Assembly: GCA_015660965.1 (NCBI GenBank)
Contig: JACTVG010000010.1
Span: 1-51,401, forward strand
Reading direction: 5' to 3'
From: Methanoregulaceae archaeon
GTDB lineage: Archaea; Halobacteriota; Methanomicrobia; Methanomicrobiales; Methanospirillaceae
DNA length: 51,401 bases
Numbering within the stretch: the stretch's first letter is position 1; each line of letters opens with the position of its first letter. The position numbers were made by a program, and so were the translations under genes. Shown piece after piece: positions 1 to 8,569 of the stretch. The notes beneath the pieces are model-generated. The model made no database searches, was not told the origin of the DNA, and saw nothing but the letters and a program-made list of their open reading frames with translations.

Positions 1-113
1 CACCGGCTCCGGCAGGCTCTACACCAACACCGGCTCCGGCAGGTTCTACCCCAACACCGGCTCCGGCAGGTTCTACACCAACACCGGCTCCGGCAGGTTC
101 TACCCCAACACCG
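1..113 (+). repeat. 27-bp tandem coding repeats (PAPAGSTPT units)
   Basis: About four tandem 27-bp units are visible, each coding PAPAGSTPT. A third-position difference (ACA versus ACC for Thr) alternates between units, so the real period is closer to 54 bp. That suggests expansion by copying two units at a time. The array enters from outside the window. Confidence 0.85.
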
Positions 114-191
114 GCTCCGAACCCATCTGTTGTTCAGGATATATTTGCTTCAATTGCCGGATTCTTCCGGTCGCTGTTCGGCATTCATTAG
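3..191 (+). CDS. C-terminal end of a Pro/Ala/Thr-rich surface protein (partial)
   Basis: The frame is open at the left edge and stops with TAG at 189-191. It encodes several copies of a nine-residue unit PAPAGSTPT, then a short tail ending FFRSLFGIH. Low-complexity Pro/Thr/Ser stalks of this type usually hold exported domains away from the archaeal envelope, and an amphipathic or hydrophobic end is common in them. Only the stalk and tail are visible, so the functional domain is unknown. The gene converges on the PKD gene that ends at 254. Confidence 0.7.
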   Translation, partial: PAPAGSTPTPAPAGSTPTPAPAGSTPTPAPAGSTPTPAPNPSVVQDIFASIAGFFRSLFGIH

Positions 192-253
192 GCAAGCAGC
201 TCAACCTCCCCTAACCTTTTTAATCGCCCCCGCCCCCAGTGTCAGCACTGCAT

Positions 254-2353
254 TCATTTATATCTGATCTGGCGCTTCCACCGTTGGAAGTATGCAACAA
301 GACCAACGATAGTGATTACAATAACAATAACGATTGGATTCTTCAATATAACGCTCCATAAATAAACAAACATTCCAATATCTACCAGGAGCGCCGGTTG
401 TGTTGAAGGCGGTATTGTAACACTTGGTTCTGCCTGCTGTTTTGCCGTTGTTGCTTTTGCAGTTATTATACCAAAAATTGATGTACCGTTTGGTGAATCA
501 CCACGAAAGACCATATTTCCTTTCTGGTCAAGTCCAACATAGAACGTTTGGACTATTTCCGATAACCCAGTCTCATGATTGATCCGTGCAATCCACACTA
601 CATCTCTGCCCCCATGCTGCTTCACCCATGAAACCGGTACCGATAGTGACACGTTTGCTGCCCCGGTTGTCGTAAAGTTTTTCTTCTGCACGTCAAACGT
701 GAATGCTATACTATCAAACTTGAGGTTGTTTCTTTCTGCAGCCGAATTAAACCGGTTGGTCAAGTCCACGGTCACAATCTCTAGAATCGTGGTGGTAACC
801 TCTGCATCTTTTGGCAGTGAAAACATTTCAGCACCGATTGCCCCATCAACGACACCATACGTCGTGGTTGTCTCCAGATGGTCAGTCAGAAAAGTCGCTC
901 GCGTTACCTTACCATAAATCTCGCCGCCATTCGATGTGAAGTGCTCACCGATAAACGTGAGCAAGACACCGGCAGAATGGTGGTACACAATTACGTACGT
1001 ATCATGGAATAAAATTATAGCTCCCGCTTCATGTGCGATAGTATAATTGATCCTTAGCATCTTCACACCCATCGCGTCCTGCTGGAAGCTGAGACCGTTC
1101 ACCCCAATCCGATAGGTCTGTGTTGCTCTTCCAGTAGTATTGTATGTGGTTGAGACTGGAGGAGGAATGGGATTATTGTTCAATAAGAATGAGAGGTAAT
1201 ACGAACTATTTTTAAATCCGTTATTGATCATCGAAAACACAGGAGTTTCTATAAAATTATTCTCTAGAATTTGGTTAAACGATCCAGAGTCGCCAGTTCT
1301 GTAATTATTGGCGTAAATATTTTGGTCTTGTGGAGGTGTTTGACCGTAAGTACCATTATTAAATTCAATTTTGCCTTCGCTCTCGTTCATTGTGAAATGG
1401 CGGTCTCCACCGTTATTGACAGGAGCTGCAATGGGTGACCAGACTGTAATCTGAGTTGTTGCAGGCGTTGAGGACAACTCGTTATTATCTGTAACCACCA
1501 GCGACGCTGTATACGTTCCCGGTGTGGAATATTGGTGTTGGGCGACGTAGCCATTACCGGATGATCCGTCACCGAAATTCCATGTGTAGGTTCTGATGCT
1601 TCCACCGGGTGCGTATGATTTCCGTGCGTCAAAGTTGATGGTCAACCCCGCGTTACCTGCATACTTGTCAACAGATATAACTGCAACCGGTGGTTGGTTG
1701 ACTGCTTGCTGCTGTGGTTGATAAACCGGAGGTTGGTTAACCTGAGGTTGATAAACAATAGGTTGTACTGCAGGTTGATTTTCCTGGGGTTGATTAACCG
1801 GAGGTTGATACGCCACAGGTGTGGGTGTTGTTGACACGTATATTACCCGTTCCTGCAGTTTGGCTTGTTCCTGTTGCGGGATGTCCACTGATCCTTCAGC
1901 TGAAGTTACTGTACATTGTTGATTTGGAGCTGCTGAAACTCCGCCGCAATATAGATCGGATGCTTGCGCCTGTACATGAATAACGCCAGACGTTGAAGAG
2001 ATCGTAGTAAGTGTCGCATAAAATGACCCCGAACTGTCAGTTCCTCGTGAATGGGGTGTAATTGTGATCCGCGAATCTGATGCCGAAATCTGTACCGGAA
2101 TACTTGTCGGATATGGGTTTTGGTTTAATGTTACAACAACCTGAATCGTACAGGAGCTGCCTGGAGTATAGGTTGCAGGATCTGACGTCACCGTTACGAG
2201 CATCTGGTTGGTCTGAGCTGATTGAACGCTATGTATTTGCCTTGATACAACAGTATAATCCGCCGCACTGCACGGATAAATACACGCAATACCGAACAGA
2301 ATGATTCCTGCAAGAACAACCGTACGATTAATTGTGATTTGATTTATAATCAT
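254..2353 (-). CDS. PKD-domain surface protein with C-terminal membrane anchor
   Basis: I chose the ATG at 2353 because GGGGA lies eight bases upstream and a signal peptide follows directly (hydrophobic about residues 11-28, ending CSAAD). The 699-residue product has an Ig-like/invasin-like domain (about 45-150), a Gln/Pro-rich linker (about 180-222) and one PKD domain (about 222-304, with WNFGDG). A long region follows whose end (about 560-640, SVPVSWVKQHGG to FGIITA) resembles the archaeal PGF-pre-PGF domain. A membrane segment (about 668-690) is followed by a basic tail. It is probably an envelope-anchored binding or adhesion protein. Its first ~310 residues are nearly the same as those of the gene at 3682-6720, after which the two differ completely. 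Confidence 0.85.
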   Translation of the reverse strand: MIINQITINRTVVLAGIILFGIACIYPCSAADYTVVSRQIHSVQSAQTNQMLVTVTSDPATYTPGSSCTIQVVVTLNQNPYPTSIPVQISASDSRITITPHSRGTDSSGSFYATLTTISSTSGVIHVQAQASDLYCGGVSAAPNQQCTVTSAEGSVDIPQQEQAKLQERVIYVSTTPTPVAYQPPVNQPQENQPAVQPIVYQPQVNQPPVYQPQQQAVNQPPVAVISVDKYAGNAGLTINFDARKSYAPGGSIRTYTWNFGDGSSGNGYVAQHQYSTPGTYTASLVVTDNNELSSTPATTQITVWSPIAAPVNNGGDRHFTMNESEGKIEFNNGTYGQTPPQDQNIYANNYRTGDSGSFNQILENNFIETPVFSMINNGFKNSSYYLSFLLNNNPIPPPVSTTYNTTGRATQTYRIGVNGLSFQQDAMGVKMLRINYTIAHEAGAIILFHDTYVIVYHHSAGVLLTFIGEHFTSNGGEIYGKVTRATFLTDHLETTTTYGVVDGAIGAEMFSLPKDAEVTTTILEIVTVDLTNRFNSAAERNNLKFDSIAFTFDVQKKNFTTTGAANVSLSVPVSWVKQHGGRDVVWIARINHETGLSEIVQTFYVGLDQKGNMVFRGDSPNGTSIFGIITAKATTAKQQAEPSVTIPPSTQPALLVDIGMFVYLWSVILKNPIVIVIVITIVGLVAYFQRWKRQIRYK

Positions 2354-2382
2354 ACAAGTTCCCCGTCTTTTAACCAAGCAAC

Positions 2383-2472
2383 TTATTCCTCTTTCCCGAA
2401 TAGCAACCAAAATACAATCGGCACAATGATTGAAAATACGGGAATCACCGCTCCGAATCCCACCGTTTTTAC
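2383..2472 (-). pseudogene. Remnant of a PGF-CTERM-type C-terminal anchor
   Basis: Just upstream of the PKD gene, a reading frame ending in TAA at 2383 encodes a hydrophobic segment with GFGAVIPVFSII and ends FGKEE. It aligns without gaps to the end of the intact five-PEGA protein at 6750-8147 (GFEAILAVFSII to RREE). The following spacer is also shared (AATAAGTTGCTTGGTTAAA-like, then the GGGGA site and the PKD start). No gene body lies in frame upstream. I infer it was carried along when the PKD locus was duplicated. Confidence 0.65.
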
Positions 2473-2552
2473 AGTACTTCTTGTGAATATCCTATTATCA
2501 TAAGTTGTCTTAACTTGGAATTGTGAATAAAGCGATGTAAAAAGATGAGTAC

Positions 2553-3674
2553 TTAGGGACATGGGGGTAGGGGACAGGTGCATACTCCTTTGATACAATT
2601 TAATCCTTGCCTGCACACATTCCCACATGACCCGCAGTTATTGTTATCATTTTGCGTATCCACGCAAGATGTACCACAAACTTTTCCCGATGGACAATAG
2701 ATACTATGTCCACTAAATGATATGCACTGTCCGCTAACGCAGGTTTGCCCTGTATTGCAGGCATGTCCACACGACCCACAGTTATTAGTATCGGTGCTGA
2801 TATCTGCACACGAACTACCGCATCTTGCTTGACCATTCCCACATACAAGGGTACACTGTCCACCCGAGCATAATTGTCCAGATGGACATACGTGTCCGCA
2901 GTATCCGCAATTGGAAGGATCATACTGTAGGTTAACACAGGCACCGTTGCAATTGTTCAAACCGATACTGCATCCTGTATTACTCTGATATGTACACTGT
3001 CCATTCGAGCATGTCGTTCCCGGTGCACAGGCAACTCCACATGATCCACAGTTGTTATTGTCACTGTACAGGTTTCGGCAATACCCGTTACAATATGTCA
3101 GTCCGGACATACAACTTTGACCACACTGTCCGTTTTGGCACGTTGTTCCCGGTGCACAGGCAACTCCACATGATCCACAGTTGTTATTGTCAGTGTACAA
3201 GTATCGGCAATATCCGTTACAATATGTCAGTCCGGACATACAACCTTGAGTACACTGTCCATTTTGGCACGTCGTTCCCGGTGCACAGGTAATCCCACAC
3301 GATCCACAGTTATTTACATCCGAGTACGGGTCTATGCAAAATCCATTACAGAATATTAGTCCACCTTTACACGTACATCGTCCATTGACACAGGATTGTC
3401 CTTGTGAACAGGTAACACCACATGCACCGCAACTCCCAATATCGGCACTTAGATCCCGGCAGAATCCCGCACAATTAGTCAGACCTTCCCGACATGATCC
3501 TCCTTGTGGCGTCGGTGTTTGCATTGATGGTACCGGAGAATATGGAGTCGGCGTTTCTGTAATCACGGGTGACGAGGAAGGTCCAAAATTTTGCGGAACC
3601 ATGCATCCAGATATGGCAACAAAACAGACCATGAAACTGAAGAATAAAATAAAGAATATAAAGTTTTTATTCAT
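2553..3674 (-). CDS. Cys-rich Stig1-like repeat lipoprotein
   Basis: The product has 373 residues and starts at ATG 3674 with GGTGAT upstream. A hydrophobic signal ends in a lipobox (VAISGC), so it should be lipid-anchored outside the membrane. After a short Thr/Pro linker there are seven units of about 40-43 residues, each with the pattern C...CNG.C......D..NCG.CG..C..G..C..G.C. This is the Cys framework of the stigma-specific Stig1-like family, also found in bacterial secreted proteins. The many Cys pairs suggest a disulfide-stabilised rod. The neighbouring gene at 3682-6720 ends with two copies of the same unit, so the pair may be related by domain exchange. Function is unknown; binding or a structural surface role is inferred. 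Confidence 0.8.
   Translation of the reverse strand: MNKNFIFFILFFSFMVCFVAISGCMVPQNFGPSSSPVITETPTPYSPVPSMQTPTPQGGSCREGLTNCAGFCRDLSADIGSCGACGVTCSQGQSCVNGRCTCKGGLIFCNGFCIDPYSDVNNCGSCGITCAPGTTCQNGQCTQGCMSGLTYCNGYCRYLYTDNNNCGSCGVACAPGTTCQNGQCGQSCMSGLTYCNGYCRNLYSDNNNCGSCGVACAPGTTCSNGQCTYQSNTGCSIGLNNCNGACVNLQYDPSNCGYCGHVCPSGQLCSGGQCTLVCGNGQARCGSSCADISTDTNNCGSCGHACNTGQTCVSGQCISFSGHSIYCPSGKVCGTSCVDTQNDNNNCGSCGNVCRQGLNCIKGVCTCPLPPCP
3014..3330 (-). repeat. 129-bp tandem repeats inside the Cys-rich gene
   Basis: The units around 3014, 3143 and 3272 are nearly identical at nucleotide level and spaced 129 bp (43 codons). This shows recent internal duplication of the Cys-rich repeat. The flanking units of the same gene are more diverged. 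Confidence 0.8.
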
Positions 3675-3681
3675 CTGAATA

Positions 3682-6600
3682 TCACCTTCTCAGTTCCCCC
3701 TCGGGAATACATACACCATTCGAACATGGTTGACCCGTTAGGCAGGAATTACCGCACGTACCGCAGTTGGTGGGATCGGATTTCAGGTTTACACAGATAC
3801 CGTTACAATTGGTAAGTCCATATTTGCAGTCCTCTAAGCTACGTACCTGGTAACTACATGCACCGTTCGAACACGGTTGGCCTCGGGGGCAGGTCACCCC
3901 ACACGCCCCGCAGTTGGCATTGTCATTGTTGAGGTCCGTGCACATACAGTTGCAGATCTGGTTTTTACAGCTCAGGTTTCTCGTGCAGTTGGAAGCCGGA
4001 GGGATTGTCGGCGAAATTGTTGCTTCAGGCAAACCTGATACGGGATTGCCGGGATTGGAATTAGCAACCGGTTTGAGACAGCCGTTACCAGCACAAATAA
4101 CAGGAAGAGGACGACCACCTTGCTCTACGGGCTTCGCAGTTGTCTGACTCTCCTGTGATCCGGCACTCGGGCCGATCAATCCCTGAATTGTTCGGGACGG
4201 GAAGTTTATGATACCAGCAACGATACCCTCATTCTGGTTTTCCGCTCCCTGAACCACCATTTTTTCCTGTTGTGTACCGCCATTACTGGAAGGTGTTGGT
4301 TGGGCTGATGGGTGAACCCCAAAGATCGTAAAAACTCTGGTCCAATCACTTCCGCATTGCCCAGTAAAAAACCCTATTATTGTGCAATGAACTTGTGATT
4401 CGGCTATCATTAAGGGTGCTTGAGATACGACCTCACAGGTCTTTACCGGATTTTCAGTATAACCAGCAGAAGGATTTTTATAATATTTGTCTGTGTCTGT
4501 GTTATCAGTCATTGTATTTGCAAAAATATTATTGGCGGTTGAATCTAAACCGAGGTAAATGCTGTGATAATTATGCGAGATCGAATTTGATATTATTTCA
4601 TTATTTTTAGAACTATCAAGAAAAATTCCAGATGGTTCAGTGTAATGTGTTCCGTCCCAACTACCGGTAATCGTGTTTCCGATTATATGATTATTATCCG
4701 AACTTGAGATCCATATACCATACCAGTGGTTATCTAAAATCTCATTCTTATACGATTGAGGTGGTGCCGCCCCAGAATTGTCCTGTTGTACTTCAATACT
4801 CGGACATGGGGGTAGCTTCCCGATATTGATCTGACCGTGGGAAGATTCAACGATAATTCCTATATCATTATTTCTGATGATATTTTTTATAATTTCAATA
4901 TTTTGCGATGTTGCAATCATGACACCACGGGCTCTTTCTCCAGCGCCACTAAATTGAGTTTCACTTCCAATAACTACATTACCGTCTAGTATACAATTGC
5001 TAATACTTCCTCCATTTGTATTCTCGAAGCTGATACCAGCCCACCACCCCGACATATGGACATTTTCAATAGCAACATTGGAAATTGTTGTCGACCCGCT
5101 GACAGAGATCCCTTTTAATTGAGGTATATGCTGACCAGTAATACTCTTGCCGTTCCCATCAAATGTTACACCCGACGAGACGATCTCGATACACGCCTCT
5201 TTATCTGAAGCTAGATTTGCAGCGATATCATTCTGGAGAATATAATGCCCAGGTTTTGTGATTTTCCAGCACTGTGTGACTGAAGATGTCGGAACGGGAG
5301 TGGGGGCCGCTGTTGGCTGGGCAGCAGGATTTTCCGGCGGAACCGGAGTTATCGGGGTATGGACGCATCCGGTTGCAGGATATCCCGTGGCAACAGCGGG
5401 ACCCGATGCAACCTGGAACGCAACAACATTGGTGGAGCCCTGATACCACGTACCGGTGTACCCGGTGAATACATTAGGAGCGACATAAAAATTGGTTAAT
5501 AATGGGGTGATTTCAAGGATATAATGAGGATTGCTAACACCAGGGACTGAGTTGGGATCATACCATGAAATTCTGGATGCACCACCCACGGCATTTACGA
5601 TATTCAGACCATATTCCCCAATATAGACCGTATCTCCCTGATTGACGACTCTTCCCGCAGTGATTGGCTGGGCTGCCGGATTACAGGAATCTACAGTGTT
5701 CGGGTTATTATCATCGCAGTTAAGCGGTTGGCCAGCAACACAGTTTCCGGCGTTGTCGTAATAGTCGTTCACGGTACATAGGTTGCCGTCATCACAGGGC
5801 CCTCCAACATTATAGACAGGAGCTGCAAAGGACGACCAGATTGTAATCTGAGTAGTTGCAGGTGTTGAGGACAACTCGTTATTATCCGTAACCACCAGCG
5901 ACGCTGTATACGTTCCCGGTATGGAATATTGGTGCTGGGCGACGTATCCATTACCGGACGATCCGTCGCCGAAATTCCATGAATAGGTTCTGATGCTTCC
6001 ACCGGGTGCGTATGATTTCCGTGCATCAAAGTTGACGGTCAACCCCGCGTTACCTGCATACTTGTCAACGGATATGACTGCAACGGGTGGTTGGTTTCCT
6101 GCCTGCTGCTGCGGTTGGTTAACCTGAGGTTGTACTGGAGGTTGATAAACTGCAGGTTGATTTTCCGGGGGTTGATACGCCACAGGTGTGGGTGTTGTCG
6201 ACACGTATATTACCCGTGCCTGCAGTTTGGTTTGTTCCTGTTGCGGGATGTCAACTGATCCTACAGCTGAAGTTACTGTACATTGTTGATTTGGAGCTGC
6301 TGAAACTCCGCCGCAATATAGATCAGACGCTTGCGCCTGTACATGAATAACGCCCGATGTTGAAGAGGTTGTAGTAAGTGTCGCATAGAATGACCCTGAA
6401 CTGTCGGTTGCCCGTGAATGGGGCGTAATTGTGATTTGTGAATCTGACGCCGAAATCTGTACCGGAATACTTGTCGGATATGGGTTTTGGTTTAATGTTA
6501 CAATAACGTGAATTGTTAAGGAGCTGCCCGGGGTATAGGTTGCAGGATCTGCCGTCACCGTCACGAGCATCTGGTTGGTCTGAGCTGATTGAACGCTTTG

Positions 6601-6720
6601 CATTTGCCTTGATACAACAGCATAATCCGCCGCACTGCACGGATAGATACACGCCATACTGAACAGAATAATTCCTGCAAGAATTATTGCACGATTGATT
6701 GTGAGTTGGTTTATACTCAT
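3682..6720 (-). CDS. PKD / DUF3821 / beta-helix / Cys-repeat surface protein
   Basis: The start at ATG 6720 is supported by GGGGGA nine bases upstream and an immediate signal peptide (ending CSAAD). The 1012-residue product has an Ig-like domain, a Gln/Pro linker and a PKD domain nearly identical to the gene at 254-2353. It then has a DGNLCT/DDNNP Cys-containing segment and a DUF3821-like domain (GDTVYIGEYGLNI, SRISWYD) known mainly from Methanomicrobiales. A right-handed beta-helix of the NosD/PbH1 type follows (GHYILQNDI, IENVHMSGW, NEIISNSISHN). Two Stig1-like Cys units (about 910-1012) end the protein. No C-terminal membrane helix is visible, so retention may rely on binding to other surface proteins. 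A role in carbohydrate binding or surface layering is inferred from the folds. Confidence 0.85.
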   Translation of the reverse strand: MSINQLTINRAIILAGIILFSMACIYPCSAADYAVVSRQMQSVQSAQTNQMLVTVTADPATYTPGSSLTIHVIVTLNQNPYPTSIPVQISASDSQITITPHSRATDSSGSFYATLTTTSSTSGVIHVQAQASDLYCGGVSAAPNQQCTVTSAVGSVDIPQQEQTKLQARVIYVSTTPTPVAYQPPENQPAVYQPPVQPQVNQPQQQAGNQPPVAVISVDKYAGNAGLTVNFDARKSYAPGGSIRTYSWNFGDGSSGNGYVAQHQYSIPGTYTASLVVTDNNELSSTPATTQITIWSSFAAPVYNVGGPCDDGNLCTVNDYYDNAGNCVAGQPLNCDDNNPNTVDSCNPAAQPITAGRVVNQGDTVYIGEYGLNIVNAVGGASRISWYDPNSVPGVSNPHYILEITPLLTNFYVAPNVFTGYTGTWYQGSTNVVAFQVASGPAVATGYPATGCVHTPITPVPPENPAAQPTAAPTPVPTSSVTQCWKITKPGHYILQNDIAANLASDKEACIEIVSSGVTFDGNGKSITGQHIPQLKGISVSGSTTISNVAIENVHMSGWWAGISFENTNGGSISNCILDGNVVIGSETQFSGAGERARGVMIATSQNIEIIKNIIRNNDIGIIVESSHGQINIGKLPPCPSIEVQQDNSGAAPPQSYKNEILDNHWYGIWISSSDNNHIIGNTITGSWDGTHYTEPSGIFLDSSKNNEIISNSISHNYHSIYLGLDSTANNIFANTMTDNTDTDKYYKNPSAGYTENPVKTCEVVSQAPLMIAESQVHCTIIGFFTGQCGSDWTRVFTIFGVHPSAQPTPSSNGGTQQEKMVVQGAENQNEGIVAGIINFPSRTIQGLIGPSAGSQESQTTAKPVEQGGRPLPVICAGNGCLKPVANSNPGNPVSGLPEATISPTIPPASNCTRNLSCKNQICNCMCTDLNNDNANCGACGVTCPRGQPCSNGACSYQVRSLEDCKYGLTNCNGICVNLKSDPTNCGTCGNSCLTGQPCSNGVCIPEGELRR

Positions 6721-6749
6721 ACAAGTCCCCCGTTCTTTAACCAAGCAAT

Positions 6750-8147
6750 TTATTCCTCTCTCCTACGCAGCATCCTGCACAGGACCAATCCAATAATTGA
6801 GAATACTGCGAGAATAGCTTCAAATCCGGGCACCTTTGACCTGCTCTGTAAATCAACGGAAATTTGGTTTTGGGAGCCAGTGGCAACATCAACCGTTCTT
6901 GAGGTGTCATTATAGCCTTGTAGGGTAAGGAGAATTGTGTGTGTGCCCGGGTTCACGCTCGGGATCGTGAGCGGGGTCGTTCCCGAGGGCTGCCCATCAA
7001 GATAGACGTTGGCATTCGATGGATTTGACTGGATGGCAATCGACCCATACCCGCCCACACCTCCGCCTTGCTGGTTCTGGATTAGCGTGACACTAACCGG
7101 GTTCGTCTGTCCTCCAATTACCTCAATTGAACTCGACCAATCGGTATATCCGGCAAGTTTGAGAGTGAGGGTGTGGGTGCCGACTTTTATATTGGATAGG
7201 GTCTGAGGTGTATTTCCTTTATCCCAGCCATCAATGTTGATAGATGCACCGGTAGGTTGTGAGGTAATGCTCAGGTCACCTGTGGTGGATGTTGACCCTC
7301 CTTGACCTTGGACAAGCTGGACGTCAAGGGGTGTGGTCTGTCCGCCAGTAACAAAACTCGTTGTGGAATAATCCACGTACCCGTTCTTAGTCAGTTTAAC
7401 GGTGTGTGAACCTGCACTCAAACCAGAAATGGTTGCTGGTGTCGTGCCCTGACTCATCCCATCAATATAAATTGTTGCCCCGCTAGGAGTTGAAGAGATT
7501 TGGAGAGCCCCTCCAAGACCGGAAGGATTGGATGGGTTTGAAGACAATGGAATAAGATTTACAAAAAGTGGTGTTGTTGTTTGGGAATAGATCGTGACTG
7601 TAGGAGTTGAATCTTGATACCCTGACAATTTAAGCACCACAGTGTGTGGACCGGTAGTCAGTGCTTGAACAGTGAGGGGTGTTGGCCCCATGTAAGCATT
7701 ATCAACATACGCAGATGCACCACTAGGAATTGTAGAAATTTGGAGAGCCCCTCCAAGACCGGAAGGATTGGATGGGTTTGAAGACAATGGAATAAGATTT
7801 ACAAAAAGTGGTGTTGTTTGTCCGGAATAGATTGTTACTGGTGAGGTTGAATCTTGATACCCTGACAATTTGAGGACCACCGAGTGTGGACCGGTATTCA
7901 GTGGTAGGTCATGGTAAGTCTTTGGTGTTATTCCTTCATCCACATTATCGACCCAAATTTCAGCACCAGTAGGAAAGGAGTCGATAGTCAAGTAGCCATA
8001 TTCTGATTGCAATTGCTGGATATCCTGCATTTTAGTATTTAAGTATTGACGTCCAAGAGCAGTAACCGGCACGACCATCATTACCATCACAAGCGCCACA
8101 ACTAGAGCAGCACACAAAATACATCGGTTTAAACCTTTCCATTTCAC
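6750..8147 (-). CDS. Five-PEGA-domain surface protein with PGF-CTERM anchor
   Basis: The start is GTG at 8147, preceded by an AGAGGGAAGAG purine run and followed by a signal peptide (residues about 8-30, ending VTALG). The 465-residue product contains five PEGA repeats of ~70 residues (about 50-430), each with a P.GA..(I/V)DG....TP..(L/I) core and a GYxD near the end. The C-terminus has the PGF motif (VPGFEA), a hydrophobic helix and a basic RRREE end. That is the PGF-CTERM sorting signal, which archaeosortase processes for lipid attachment. The gene is 29 bp upstream of the PKD/beta-helix gene on the same strand and the two are probably co-transcribed. Confidence 0.88.
   Translation of the reverse strand: MKWKGLNRCILCAALVVALVMVMMVVPVTALGRQYLNTKMQDIQQLQSEYGYLTIDSFPTGAEIWVDNVDEGITPKTYHDLPLNTGPHSVVLKLSGYQDSTSPVTIYSGQTTPLFVNLIPLSSNPSNPSGLGGALQISTIPSGASAYVDNAYMGPTPLTVQALTTGPHTVVLKLSGYQDSTPTVTIYSQTTTPLFVNLIPLSSNPSNPSGLGGALQISSTPSGATIYIDGMSQGTTPATISGLSAGSHTVKLTKNGYVDYSTTSFVTGGQTTPLDVQLVQGQGGSTSTTGDLSITSQPTGASINIDGWDKGNTPQTLSNIKVGTHTLTLKLAGYTDWSSSIEVIGGQTNPVSVTLIQNQQGGGVGGYGSIAIQSNPSNANVYLDGQPSGTTPLTIPSVNPGTHTILLTLQGYNDTSRTVDVATGSQNQISVDLQSRSKVPGFEAILAVFSIIGLVLCRMLRRREE
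7501..7818 (-). repeat. 240-bp duplicated PEGA segment
   Basis: Bases 7501-7578 and 7741-7818 are identical over 78 nt and lie 240 bp apart, one PEGA unit. Flanking sequence of the two units is also very similar. This indicates recent unit duplication or gene conversion inside the PEGA array. Confidence 0.85.
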
Positions 8148-8518
8148 GACTCTTCCCTCTTTCCTCTGAATAATAATAGCATTCCTGAATAGACATCCCG
8201 GAGGAAGAGGGGGCTGGTTGCTGGTGTGGTCTGGTAGGTGCTCTTTAATACAGGAAATTCAATCGAACATTGGTCAACGGGTACCCTCATGCATCCGGTA
8301 TGGGATACTAATGTTGACAAATGGCAATTTCAGTTAATATGTATTACGATATTAATTGCGTTCAATAGTTCTGCTACATTAAAATAAAGTTGCATAAAAA
8401 TATCTCAACTCTATGCTTGGTAAAATTCCAGGTTTGTCCCAATTAACTTAAGGATGTGGCTGGATTAGAGCAATAATTGTCAATAGAGAGGCACGACTAA
8501 TTTTTTTAATACAATAAT
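8148..8518. other. Intergenic region between divergent genes
   Basis: AT-rich spacer separating the leftward PEGA gene from the rightward lipoprotein gene. I see no ORF with a ribosome site and no convincing RNA gene. It must hold the leftward promoter of the surface cluster, but no TATA box stands out. Its right end leads into the shared promoter element at 8519-8560. Confidence 0.5.
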
Positions 8519-8560
8519 TTCGAAAATTATATTATACCCTCAGTTAATATCCCCGTTTTG
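8519..8560 (+). promoter_or_regulatory. Shared lipoprotein promoter element, copy A
   Basis: The sequence begins TTCGA, continues AAATTATATTATA (TATA box), and ends with a CTCAGTTAATATCCCC-like block. It lies 51 bases from its TTCGA to the ATG at 8570. The same string at the same distance is found before the genes at 12573, 13938 and 48303. Confidence 0.75.
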
Positions 8561-8569
8561 AGGAAGAGA

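Noticed and set aside
1-113. Regular short repeats that might suggest a CRISPR array
   Set aside because: The 27-bp units are directly tandem without spacers and code PAPAGSTPT in frame with the gene end.
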